NCBI RefSeq assembly: GCF_003072465.1
Contig: NZ_CP025628.1
Span: 207,501-271,500 of the forward strand
From: Candidatus Kinetoplastibacterium sorsogonicusi
GTDB lineage: Bacteria > Pseudomonadota > Gammaproteobacteria > Burkholderiales > Burkholderiaceae_B
Length of the DNA stretch: 64,000 nucleotides
Direction: 5' to 3'
The first letter of the stretch is position 1. Every line of letters begins with the position of its first letter. Below the pieces are notes generated by a model. That model saw nothing but the letters and a program-made list of their open reading frames with translations. It did no database searches and was not told the DNA's origin. Made by a program: the position numbers and the translations under genes. Of this stretch, positions 20,023 through 29,280 are shown in pieces.

Positions 20023-21951
20023 ATGATACAGATTACTTTGCATAATGGATCTATTTTTGAATATTCTCATCCAGTGACTGTTTCACATTTAGCCCATATG
20101 ATAAGTAAAGATCTTTTTAAAAAAGCTTTAGGTGCTATTATTTTATCTAATAAAAATTATCCTTTAGTAGATGTTAATTATCTAATAAAAGAAGATATTA
20201 ACATAAAAATAGTCACAGCAGAAGATCCTGAAGGATTGGATATAATTCGCCACTCCACTGCTCATTTATTAGCTTATGCTGTTAAATCCTTATTTGATGA
20301 TATTAAAATTGCAATAGGTCCAACTACTAAAGATGGTTTTTTTTATGACTTTTCATATAAACGCTCTTTTACTCCAGATGATCTTATTTTAATAGAAAAT
20401 AAAATGAAAGAGCTAGCAAAAAAAAATGAACCGATCATAAAAAAAGAATTATCTCGAGAAGATGCTATTAATCTTTTTGAATCTTTAAATGAAACATATA
20501 AGGTATCACTAATTGTTAATATACCTAATAATGAAAAAATTACTATTTATCAAGAAGGTGATTTTATAGATTTATGTAAAGGACCACATGTGCCATCTAC
20601 TGGTTTTTTAAAAGTATTTAAATTAACTAAAATTTCTGGTGCTTATTGGCAAGGCAATAGTAAAAATGAAATGTTACAACGTATATATGGTACTGCCTGG
20701 AATAGTATAGAAGATCAAAACAATTATATACATATGCTTGAAGAAGCAGAAAAGAGAGATCATCGAAAAATAGGAAAAGAATTAGATTTATTTCATTTTC
20801 AAGAAGAAGCTCCAGGATTAATTTTTTGGCATGAAAAAGGTTGGGTAATTTGGCAGCAAATAGAATTATATATGAGAGGAATTTATAAAAATAATGATTA
20901 TAAAGAAGTTAAATCACCTCAAATTATAGATATATCTTTGTGGAAAAAGACAGGTCATTGGGATAATTATAGAGAAAATATATTTACTACTGAATCAGAA
21001 AATCGTATTTATGGAATTAAACCGATGAATTGTCCTGGTCATATACAAATTTTTAAATCAAAGTTACATTCATATCGTGAATTGCCAATTAGATATGGAG
21101 AATTTGGACAATGTCATCGTAACGAATCTTCTGGATCTTTGCACGGAATTATGCGAGTACGTGGATTTACACAAGATGATGGACATATATTTTGTACTCC
21201 AGATCAAATACAAGAAGAATGCATAAAATTTACATTATTATTGCAGAAAGTATATAGAGATTTTGGATTTACTGATATTTTATATAGAGTTGCTACAAGA
21301 CCTAAGAAAAAAATAGGTACAGATGCAATTTGGGATTTATCTGAAAAAGCTTTGGTAGATAGCTTAAAAAAATCTAATTGCAATTTTGAAATTATGCCGG
21401 AAGATGGTGCATTTTATGGCCCTAAAATAGAATATACTCTTAAAGATGCAATAGGGCGTTTTTGGCAATGTGGTACTTTACAGGTTGATTTTTCTATGCC
21501 TTCATTACTTGGAGCAGAGTATATTGATAAACATGATCAACGCATAAACCCAGTTATAATACATCGTGCTATTTTAGGATCTTTTGAAAGGTTTATAGGA
21601 ATGTTAATTGAACATTATGTTGGTGCTATGCCAACTTGGTTAGCTCCTATTCAGGTAGTTATATGTTGTATTTCTGATATATATTCAGAATATGTAGAAA
21701 AACTTAATCATTTATTTTTGAAAGAAAATTTTAGATCTATTACAGACTTAAGATCAGAAAAAATTAATAAAAAAATACGAGAACATAGTTTACAAAAAAT
21801 TCCATATATATTAATTATTGGTGAAAAAGAAATGAATACAGATACTGTATCAGTTAGAGGCTTAAAAAATTTAAATTTAGGATCTATGTCTATAGAAGCA
21901 TTTATCAAAATACTAAAAGAAGATATTAATAGTAAGCGTTGTATTTTATAA
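20023..21951 (+). CDS. thrS: Threonyl-tRNA synthetase
   Basis: A 642-aa class II synthetase with all domains. An N-terminal TGS domain spans roughly residues 1-60. The editing domain has HSTAHLL near residue 76. The catalytic core contains KPMNCPGH, the motif 2 region GQCHRNESSGSLHG and the motif 3 region with RAILGSFERF. An anticodon-binding domain follows. Unlike many reduced symbionts, it has kept its editing domain. infC follows after 47 nt. Confidence 0.97.
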   Translation: MIQITLHNGSIFEYSHPVTVSHLAHMISKDLFKKALGAIILSNKNYPLVDVNYLIKEDINIKIVTAEDPEGLDIIRHSTAHLLAYAVKSLFDDIKIAIGPTTKDGFFYDFSYKRSFTPDDLILIENKMKELAKKNEPIIKKELSREDAINLFESLNETYKVSLIVNIPNNEKITIYQEGDFIDLCKGPHVPSTGFLKVFKLTKISGAYWQGNSKNEMLQRIYGTAWNSIEDQNNYIHMLEEAEKRDHRKIGKELDLFHFQEEAPGLIFWHEKGWVIWQQIELYMRGIYKNNDYKEVKSPQIIDISLWKKTGHWDNYRENIFTTESENRIYGIKPMNCPGHIQIFKSKLHSYRELPIRYGEFGQCHRNESSGSLHGIMRVRGFTQDDGHIFCTPDQIQEECIKFTLLLQKVYRDFGFTDILYRVATRPKKKIGTDAIWDLSEKALVDSLKKSNCNFEIMPEDGAFYGPKIEYTLKDAIGRFWQCGTLQVDFSMPSLLGAEYIDKHDQRINPVIIHRAILGSFERFIGMLIEHYVGAMPTWLAPIQVVICCISDIYSEYVEKLNHLFLKENFRSITDLRSEKINKKIREHSLQKIPYILIIGEKEMNTDTVSVRGLKNLNLGSMSIEAFIKILKEDINSKRCIL

Positions 21952-21998
21952 TCTAATATTTTATACTAAAAAATAATATTTTTTTATTGGAGGTTAAT

Positions 21999-22517
21999 AT
22001 CGCTACCGAAAAAGCTAATCGTACTAATGGAGAAATTAGAATCTCTGAAGTACGTCTCATAGGAGTTGATGGAGAACAATTAGGCGTTATGAAAACTGCA
22101 GAAGCTTTACGTTTTGCAGAAAAAAATAATTTAGATCTTGTGGAAATTGCTCCAAATGCCAGTCCACCTGTTTGTCGTATAATGGATTATGGTAAATTTA
22201 AATATCAAGAACAAAAAAAACAAGCTGAAGCAAAAACAAAACAAAAAGTAGTACAGATTAAAGAAGTGAAATTTAGACCATCAACAGATGAAGGTGATTA
22301 TCAAGTTAAATTAAGAAATTTACGTAGATTTTTAGATGAAGGAGATAAAGCTAAAGTTACAATGAGATTTCGTGGTAGAGAAATGGCACACCAAAATTTA
22401 GGTGTTAAAATGCTAGAAAGAATTAGAGAAGATTTAAAAGAACATATCACTGTTGAAGCTATGCCTAAATTAGAAGGGCGTCAAATAGTAATGATCTTAT
22501 CACCTAAGAAAAAATAG
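21999..22517 (+). CDS. infC: Translation initiation factor IF-3, starting at ATC
   Basis: IF-3 prevents premature subunit joining and checks the start codon. This copy is about 172 aa with the usual two-domain layout: [13 protein letters not shown] opening, [18 protein letters not shown], and the C-terminal [11 protein letters not shown]. The ribosome binding site GGAGG is at 21989-21993. The only in-frame codon at proper distance (5 nt) is ATC at 21999, giving (M)ATEKANR. The TTG at 21987 overlaps the binding site and is unlikely. A rare start codon lets IF-3 repress its own synthesis, as AUU does in E. coli infC. rpmI and rplT do not follow. Confidence 0.92.
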   Translation: MATEKANRTNGEIRISEVRLIGVDGEQLGVMKTAEALRFAEKNNLDLVEIAPNASPPVCRIMDYGKFKYQEQKKQAEAKTKQKVVQIKEVKFRPSTDEGDYQVKLRNLRRFLDEGDKAKVTMRFRGREMAHQNLGVKMLERIREDLKEHITVEAMPKLEGRQIVMILSPKKK

Positions 22518-22560
22518 AAAATTACATACATCATTATAATTTTTGTATTTCATAAGTTGC

Positions 22561-22594
22561 TAGCAACTAAATATCTATTTAGTTGCTATCTTTA
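22561..22594. terminator. Terminator between convergent infC and dut
   Basis: Arm TAGCAACTAAATA (22561-22573) pairs with 22576-22588. This 13-bp stem would open at the tip to make a loop of four. TCTTTATT follows on the plus strand. It lies 43 nt after infC and 14 nt before the dut stop. Confidence 0.7.
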
Positions 22595-22602
22595 TTAAAT
22601 TA

Positions 22603-23064
22603 CTATCCTGTAGAACCAAATCCTTTTTCTCCTCTAACTGAATTCTCTGAGAAAGCTTCTACTATATTAAAATTTGTTCTTATAATAGGTACAAATATTA
22701 ATTGTGCTATTCTTTCACCAGGTTCTATTATTATAGGTATAGTATTTTTAGGATTACGGTTCCATACACTGATAAAAATAGTTCCTAAATAGTCAGCATC
22801 TATTATTCCAATAGAATTACCCAATATTAATCCTTTTTTATGACCACAACTAGATCTAGGAACTATCATTGCCATAATATTTGGATTAGATATAGATATA
22901 GCTATGCCAGTAGAAATTAATTTTGCATTTTTACAAGGAAATATTTTTATTGGATTTTCTATACATGCATATAAATCTAAAGCAGCAGCTTTTTGAGTTT
23001 GATATTTTGGTATACCAAATTTTTTAACAAGTTCATCATTAATTTTTAATTCAATTGTATTCAT
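22603..23064 (-). CDS. dut: Deoxyuridine 5'-triphosphate nucleotidohydrolase
   Basis: The 153-aa trimeric dUTPase hydrolyses dUTP, keeping uracil out of DNA and supplying dUMP. Motif 2 PRSSCGHKKG, motif 3 GIIDADYLG, motif 4 PGERIAQLIF and the C-terminal motif 5 RGEKGFGSTG are intact. It is 14 nt downstream of coaBC, the common coaBC-dut arrangement. Confidence 0.96.
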   Translation of the reverse strand: MNTIELKINDELVKKFGIPKYQTQKAAALDLYACIENPIKIFPCKNAKLISTGIAISISNPNIMAMIVPRSSCGHKKGLILGNSIGIIDADYLGTIFISVWNRNPKNTIPIIIEPGERIAQLIFVPIIRTNFNIVEAFSENSVRGEKGFGSTG

Positions 23065-23078
23065 ATTATTAAATAGTT

Positions 23079-24266
23079 TTATTTATTAACTTTCATAGCA
23101 ATTTTTTCTATTAATTTCATAGCAGCATCAATTTTGCTAGTGTTGCTTATGAATTCTCTTTGACCATCTTTATTAAAAATAATGAATTCTGTCATATCAC
23201 TATTCATTACTTGGGTGGCCATGTTAGCAATTATCATGTCTATTTTTTTCTCTTTTAGTTTTTTAATGGCATATTCTTCAATATTTTCAGTTTCTGCAGC
23301 AAATCCAATACAAAAAATCTTATCATATGTTTCTGATACTGTAGATAATATATCTACAGTAGGATGTAGTATAAATTCTGGTATATAATTTGATTTTTTT
23401 TTAATTTTATTTATATTAATATTTTTTATATACCAATCTGATACAGCTGCTACTGAAATAAAAACGTCTATATTATCAATATTTTTTATTACTGATTCAT
23501 ACATTTCGTTAGCAGTATTAATAAAAACAGTTTTAATATTATTAGGAGTTTTTAAATAAGTAGGTCCAGTTACAAGAGTTACTTTTGCTCCTGCATTTTT
23601 TGCAGAGTTAGCAATAGCATAACCAGTCTTTCCAGAAGAATGATTACTTATATATCGAATAGGATCTATAGGCTCTATAGTTGGACCAGCTGTGATCAAT
23701 ATATTCATATTTTTTAAAATTTTAGGAGAAAAAAATTCTATTAAATATTCTAATATTTCTTCTGGCTCAACCATTCTACCAACTCCTATTTCACCACAAG
23801 CTTGTTCTCCAAAATTAGGACCTATTAAAATTACATTATCATTTAATAATATTGATATATTTGATTTTGTTCTATTATTATTCCACATAAATTTATTCAT
23901 AGCAGGAATTAATACTAAGGGGCATGATCTAGCTAATATCATTGTAGATAAAAAATCGTCAGCTATACCATTTGCAAGTTTTGCTATAATATTGGCCGTA
24001 GCTGGAACAATAATAATCAAATCATGATTTCTTGTAAGATTAATATGATCCATATTATATTTTACAGTATCATCATTTATATATACTTTGCTACATGATA
24101 TTGTTTCTATAGTTAAAGGTGTAATAAAATTAGTTGCGTTTTTTGTCATTATGACAGTAATAATTACATCATATTTTCTTAATATGCGTATTAATTCGAC
24201 TACTTTATAACAAGCTATACCACCTGTTAAAGCAATAATTATGCGTTTATTTTTTATAATATTCAT
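23079..24266 (-). CDS. coaBC: Bifunctional phosphopantothenoylcysteine decarboxylase/synthetase
   Basis: This 395-aa fusion does two steps of coenzyme A synthesis. The N-terminal CoaC half (about 1-185) has the flavin-binding IALTGGIACYK, AMNKFMWNN and the catalytic-Cys loop QACGEIGVGRM. The C-terminal CoaB half starts at ITAGPTIEPIDPIRYISN and has GPT- and KK-containing nucleotide-binding segments. Both halves look complete. It is part of the minus-strand lspA-coaBC-dut run. Confidence 0.95.
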   Translation of the reverse strand: MNIIKNKRIIIALTGGIACYKVVELIRILRKYDVIITVIMTKNATNFITPLTIETISCSKVYINDDTVKYNMDHINLTRNHDLIIIVPATANIIAKLANGIADDFLSTMILARSCPLVLIPAMNKFMWNNNRTKSNISILLNDNVILIGPNFGEQACGEIGVGRMVEPEEILEYLIEFFSPKILKNMNILITAGPTIEPIDPIRYISNHSSGKTGYAIANSAKNAGAKVTLVTGPTYLKTPNNIKTVFINTANEMYESVIKNIDNIDVFISVAAVSDWYIKNININKIKKKSNYIPEFILHPTVDILSTVSETYDKIFCIGFAAETENIEEYAIKKLKEKKIDMIIANMATQVMNSDMTEFIIFNKDGQREFISNTSKIDAAMKLIEKIAMKVNK

Positions 24267-24287
24267 AGCTTATTTTTTGATTAAATA

Positions 24288-24785
24288 TTAATTTTTAAAT
24301 GTTTTATTAATTATATAATCATTGATTATAATGATAGTTATTCCAATACTAATACATATATCTGCAACATTGAATATTGGAAGATATAAATCTTTATAAT
24401 GAACAAAAATAAAATCAATTACATATCCTTGCCTCATTCTGTCAATTAAATTTCCAATAATTCCACCTAATGATATTGATAAAGCATAATATTTAATATT
24501 ATTTTTTTCTATATTTATTAAAATCAAAAATATTAAAGTGGCTATTGAACTAATAATTATCAAAAACCATATTTGCCATCCATTTTGATCAGATAAGATA
24601 CTAAAAGCAGCACCATAGTTATATATTAAAGTAATACTCAATATATTGGATATATTGAGTATATGATTATATTGAATATGATTTTCAACATAATTTTTTG
24701 TAATTTGATCAATAATAATTATAAAAAAAGCTATAAGAATACTAATATACAAGTTATTTTTAAAAATTAAATTTTTATATATCAT
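24288..24785 (-). CDS. lspA: Lipoprotein signal peptidase (signal peptidase II)
   Basis: A 165-aa inner-membrane aspartyl protease that cleaves prolipoprotein signal peptides. Four hydrophobic segments are visible. The catalytic aspartates fall in GNLIDRM and FNVADICIS. It starts 5 nt after the ileS stop, so translation is probably coupled. A substrate is present in this window: the NlpD-like lipoprotein at 59648. Confidence 0.95.
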   Translation of the reverse strand: MIYKNLIFKNNLYISILIAFFIIIIDQITKNYVENHIQYNHILNISNILSITLIYNYGAAFSILSDQNGWQIWFLIIISSIATLIFLILINIEKNNIKYYALSISLGGIIGNLIDRMRQGYVIDFIFVHYKDLYLPIFNVADICISIGITIIIINDYIINKTFKN

Positions 24786-24790
24786 AAAAA

Positions 24791-27631
24791 TTATGAAAAA
24801 TATCTAATTTCACCAGCACCAAAAATATTTTCAAAACATCTATTACATATTTTTTGATGTTCTTTATGTAAATCATTATGATTACAAAAATTCCAACAAC
24901 GCTCACATTTAATACCATTAGATGGAGTAATAACTATTTTCAAATCATTATCAGTTTCTTTAATTGTAACTTTAGATACTATAAAAACAAATCTTAATTC
25001 TTCACCAATACTATCTAATAATATTTTTTCATTAGATTTAGCATATATTTCTACTTCAGCTTGTAAAGATGATCCTATTGCTCCTGTCATTCTTGATTTT
25101 TCTAATTTATTTTGTACATTTTTTCTTATTATTCTAATTTGGTTCCATTTATGCAAAATATTAGCATTATCTGAAATATTCATTTCATGATAATTTTCTA
25201 TAAAAATAGTTTTTGATTGTTTATAATTATTATTTAATAAATATTGCCATGCCTCTTCTGTAGTAAATGATAATATTGGTGACATTAATTTTAATAATAT
25301 CAAAGCTATATTATATAAAGCAGTTTGAGCGCTACGTCTAATTTTGCCATTAGATTTAGTTGTATAAAGTCTATCTTTTAATATATCTAAATAAAAAGAT
25401 CCTAAATCTTCAGAACAAAAATTTTGTAACTTTGATATAACATTATGAAATTCATATTTATTATAATATTGAATAATTTCATTTTGTAAATTTTTAGTTA
25501 TTAATAGTGCATATTTATCTATTTCTAATAATTGATCATTTTGTAATGCATCTGATATAGGATCAAAATCAGATACATTAGCTAGTAAAAATCTTATAGT
25601 ATTACGAATTCTACGGTAACTTTCTACAACTCTTTTTAATATTTCGTCTGATATATATAATTCTCCAGAATAATCTGTTGTAGCTACCCATAATCGTAAT
25701 ATTTCTGCACCAAATTTATTAGTAATTTCTTTAGGTAAAATAACATTACCAATAGATTTACTCATTTTTTTACCATTACCATCTACAACAAAACCATGAG
25801 TTAGTAATGCTTTGTATGGAGCCTGTTTATATAGCATACATCCGATTAATAATGAAGAATGAAACCAACCTCTATGTTGATCAGATCCTTCTAAATATAA
25901 ATCTGCTGGCCAAGTAAGATTTTTCAAAGAAGCTAATTCTTTTCCTCCCAAAACAGTAATATTTGTTGATCCTGAATCAAACCATACATCTAAAGTATCT
26001 TTACTTTTTTCATATTCATTAACTTCATTGCCTAATAATTCTTGAATATCTATATTTTGCCAAGCAGATATTCCATATTGCTCTATTTTTTTACATATTA
26101 ATTTTATGATGCTTATGGTATTTGGATGTAATTGACCATTTTTTTTATGTATAAAAAATGGTATTGGAACACCCCATTGACGTTGCCTAGAAATTGTCCA
26201 ATCAGGTCTATTAAATATCATAGAATATAATCTTGATTTACCCCATTCTGGATAAAATTTAACATTATTTAAAGCACTTAATGCATTTTCTCGTAATGAT
26301 TTATTACTATTTTTAGGAATAATATCCATATTTACAAACCATTGATGGGTAGACCTAAAAATTAATGGAGATTTATGTCTCCAACAGTGCATGTAACTAT
26401 GATTATATTTTTCATAAAATAATAAAGTATTATTTGTTTTTAAAAATTGGATTATTTTTTCATTAGCTTCCCATATTTTCATATTACCAAAAAATGGTAA
26501 AGAATTTACAAAAAAACCATTTTCATCTATAGGATTAATAATTTCATCATCTGTAAAACCATTAGATTTAAAACATTCAAAATCTTCTATTCCAAAAGCT
26601 GGCGCAGAATGCACAATACCAGTACCATTATCTATATTAACAAAGTCTCCATGAAAAATCTTAGCAGTACGATTGTATATAATATCAGTTCCATATAAAG
26701 GATGATAAAACTCTTCACCTAAAAGTTCTTTTCCTTGTATTGATGATAAAATTTCTCCTTTTAAAGAAAGTGTTTTTAAATAATTTTCTACAAGATCTTT
26801 TGCTACGATTAATAGTAAATCATGATTATTATAAGAAGAATTAACTTTTAATAAAGAATATTTTATATTTGCATTTATTATAAGAGCTTGATTAGCAGGT
26901 ATAGTCCATGGTGTTGTAGTCCATATTGCAATAGCTCCATAAAATTGATTTTTGAAATTAATACCAAATTTTTTTAAAATACTATTATTATTTGAAAATT
27001 TAAAAGCAACATATATAGCATAATCTAACTTATCTTTATATTCTATTTCAGCTTCTGCTAAAGCTGATTTACAATCAAAACACCAATTGACTGGTTTTAA
27101 TCCACGGTTAACATAACCATACTCTAATATTTTAGATAAAACTTTGACCTCATCAGATTCATTTTGAAAATTCATCGTTAAATATGGATCATCCCATTGC
27201 CCTAATACACCTAATCTTTTAAATTCTTTTTTTTGCTTCTCTATTTGTTCTAAAGCATATTCTCTAGCTTTTTTTTGTAATTCTATTGTAGGCAAATATT
27301 TACCATATTTTTTTTCTATTTGAATTTCTATAGGCATACCATGGCAGTCCCATCCAGGTATATAACATGCATTAAATCCTAATAATCTTTTATGTTTTAA
27401 AATAATATCTTTTAATATTTTATTTACTGCATGACCTAAGTGAATATCTCCATTTGCATAAGGAGGACCATCATGTAACAAAAATTTTGGTTTATTTTTA
27501 TTTAACTCAGATAGTATATTATATATATTTTCTTCTTCCCATTTTTTAATAATAATTGGTTCTTTATTTGGTAAATCACCTTTCATTGGAAAAGGAGTTT
27601 CTGTTAAATTTAAAGTATTTTTATAGTCCAT
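24791..27631 (-). CDS. ileS: Isoleucyl-tRNA synthetase (open in frame with upstream ribF)
   Basis: From the ATG at 27631 this part is 946 aa, close to E. coli IleS (938). It starts MDYKNTLNLTETPFPM, has the HIGH motif as HLGH, a CP1 editing domain with TTTPWTIPAN, the KMSKS loop in GKKMSKSIGN, and a C-terminal zinc site CERCWNFC...CNRC. No stop codon separates it from ribF, so the full open frame (24791-28555) reads 1254 codons. No good ribosome binding site precedes the ATG. Either a fused RibF-IleS is made or internal initiation occurs. Confidence 0.93.
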   Translation of the reverse strand: MDYKNTLNLTETPFPMKGDLPNKEPIIIKKWEEENIYNILSELNKNKPKFLLHDGPPYANGDIHLGHAVNKILKDIILKHKRLLGFNACYIPGWDCHGMPIEIQIEKKYGKYLPTIELQKKAREYALEQIEKQKKEFKRLGVLGQWDDPYLTMNFQNESDEVKVLSKILEYGYVNRGLKPVNWCFDCKSALAEAEIEYKDKLDYAIYVAFKFSNNNSILKKFGINFKNQFYGAIAIWTTTPWTIPANQALIINANIKYSLLKVNSSYNNHDLLLIVAKDLVENYLKTLSLKGEILSSIQGKELLGEEFYHPLYGTDIIYNRTAKIFHGDFVNIDNGTGIVHSAPAFGIEDFECFKSNGFTDDEIINPIDENGFFVNSLPFFGNMKIWEANEKIIQFLKTNNTLLFYEKYNHSYMHCWRHKSPLIFRSTHQWFVNMDIIPKNSNKSLRENALSALNNVKFYPEWGKSRLYSMIFNRPDWTISRQRQWGVPIPFFIHKKNGQLHPNTISIIKLICKKIEQYGISAWQNIDIQELLGNEVNEYEKSKDTLDVWFDSGSTNITVLGGKELASLKNLTWPADLYLEGSDQHRGWFHSSLLIGCMLYKQAPYKALLTHGFVVDGNGKKMSKSIGNVILPKEITNKFGAEILRLWVATTDYSGELYISDEILKRVVESYRRIRNTIRFLLANVSDFDPISDALQNDQLLEIDKYALLITKNLQNEIIQYYNKYEFHNVISKLQNFCSEDLGSFYLDILKDRLYTTKSNGKIRRSAQTALYNIALILLKLMSPILSFTTEEAWQYLLNNNYKQSKTIFIENYHEMNISDNANILHKWNQIRIIRKNVQNKLEKSRMTGAIGSSLQAEVEIYAKSNEKILLDSIGEELRFVFIVSKVTIKETDNDLKIVITPSNGIKCERCWNFCNHNDLHKEHQKICNRCFENIFGAGEIRYFS

Positions 27632-28555
27632 AATTTTTTTAAAGTATTCTAAAGCATTATTAACATCATGTTGAATTGCAATAGTAAGTTCTTCCATATT
27701 ACAAAATTTTTCTTCATTGCGTAGTCTATATAAAAATTCAACCCTTATGATTTTTCCATATACATTAACTGTATTATTTAATAAATATATTTCTAATAAA
27801 ACTTTACCATTATCACCTAATGTTTTTCTAATTCCTAAATTAGCTACTCCCATTATAGGGAATTTATAAATATTATGTATATATACACAATATACCCCAT
27901 GTTTGATAGCTATATTTTGTGGTACATTAATATTGATAGTAGGAAAACCTATTTGACGACCAATTTTATTACCATGAACAACATGTCCACTAATATAAAT
28001 ATTATTACCAATTAAATACTTAGCCCTATCAATATTTCCATTAATTAATTCTTTTCGTAATAAGGAACTTGATATTCGTTCTTTATATGCATTAATAAAA
28101 TCATCTAATATTATTATTTCAAAATCATATTTTTTTGCTAAAGATTTTAGTAAATGTATATTCCCTTCTCTGTTATATCCAAAATGAAAATCTTTGCCTA
28201 TAATTAATAATTTTAAATTTAATTTATGTATTAAATCTTTTATAAATTCTAAAGCAGAAATTTTATAGAAACTTTCATTGAATTTTTTAATTATAATTTC
28301 TTCTATATTAGTTTCTAAAATTCCATAAATTCTATCTCTAAGATTACTTATAGTAAAATTATTATTTTTTTTAGAAAAATAATTTTTAGGATGAGGATAA
28401 AAAGTCATAACTGAGGATACTAAATTTCTTTTTTTAGCTTCAATATAAAGTGTATTTAGTATTTTTTTATGTCCTAAATGTATACCATCAAAATTACCTA
28501 TAGTAATAGCTCTTTGTTTCTTTTTTATAAATGTTAGTTTATTATATATTTTCAC
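27632..28555 (-). CDS. ribF: Bifunctional riboflavin kinase/FAD synthetase, reading into ileS
   Basis: These 308 codons cover a whole RibF. The N-terminal FMN adenylyltransferase domain has NFDGIHLGH at 21-29 and SSSLLRKELINGN at 162-174. The C-terminal riboflavin kinase domain has HGNKIGRQIGFPTIN at 194-208 and ends with LRNEEKF...ALEYFKK. It converts riboflavin to FMN and FAD. There is no stop: after EYFKKI the frame enters IleS. The join lies on TTTAAAAAAATT (A7); one more or one fewer A would end RibF within a few codons. ribF-ileS adjacency is the usual order in betaproteobacteria. Confidence 0.9.
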
Positions 28556-28616
28556 TAATCTTTTTCTTCATTAAAAGGTTATATTAATTTAATTAAGTAT
28601 GGGATGGGAATATTAC

Positions 28617-29273
28617 ATGACTATAAACACTCAACAAAATAGAAAAAAATTAGTTATATTAATTTCAGGCCGTGGTAGTAATATGCTTGCTTTACTAAAG
28701 GCAAACATTACAAATAAATGGCCAGCTGAAATTTGTTGTGTAATATCTAATAATCTAAATGCTGAAGGTATTAAGTCTGCCCAATCCTTGGGTATAAATA
28801 CTAAAATAATAAATCATCTTGATTATAACAGCAGAGAAGAATTTGATGAAGCTTTATTAAAAGAAATAGATAAAAGCAATCCAGATTATATTATTTTAGC
28901 TGGTTTTATGAGAATTTTAACAGAAACATTTGTAAAATATTATTATGGACGTTTAATTAATATACACCCTTCATTATTACCATTATTTAAGGGATTAAAT
29001 ACTCATGAAAGAGTTTTAAATTCTGGATTATGCTTTCATGGATGTACTGTACATTTTGTTACTCCTTTATTAGATGATGGACCAATAATAGCTCAAGGCA
29101 TAGTACCAGTATATTTAGATGATACTATTGATACTTTATCAAATAGAGTATTACAAATAGAACATATAACATTAGTTAATACTGTTGAATGGTTAATATA
29201 TGATTATATTCAATTAAATGGAAATATTGTGAAAATTAAGAATAAAAAACATAAATTATTTATTATGGAATAA
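28617..29273 (+). CDS. purN: Phosphoribosylglycinamide formyltransferase PurN
   Basis: The 218-aa folate-dependent GAR transformylase has ISGRGSNM near the N-terminus, the catalytic loop INIHPSLLPLFKG and GCTVHFV with the active-site His, then LDDGPIIAQG. I prefer the ATG at 28617, because GGGA (28606-28609) lies 7 nt upstream. An ATG at 28599 adds six residues without a binding site. Together with purD it shows de novo purine synthesis is kept. Confidence 0.94.
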   Translation: MTINTQQNRKKLVILISGRGSNMLALLKANITNKWPAEICCVISNNLNAEGIKSAQSLGINTKIINHLDYNSREEFDEALLKEIDKSNPDYIILAGFMRILTETFVKYYYGRLINIHPSLLPLFKGLNTHERVLNSGLCFHGCTVHFVTPLLDDGPIIAQGIVPVYLDDTIDTLSNRVLQIEHITLVNTVEWLIYDYIQLNGNIVKIKNKKHKLFIME

Positions 29274-29280
29274 TTAAAAA

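Noticed and set aside
24791..28555. Simple assembly error as explanation for the ribF-ileS fusion
   Set aside because: Not excluded, but both halves are intact and an A7 count is what the given sequence shows; kept as a finding with read-level checking as the test.
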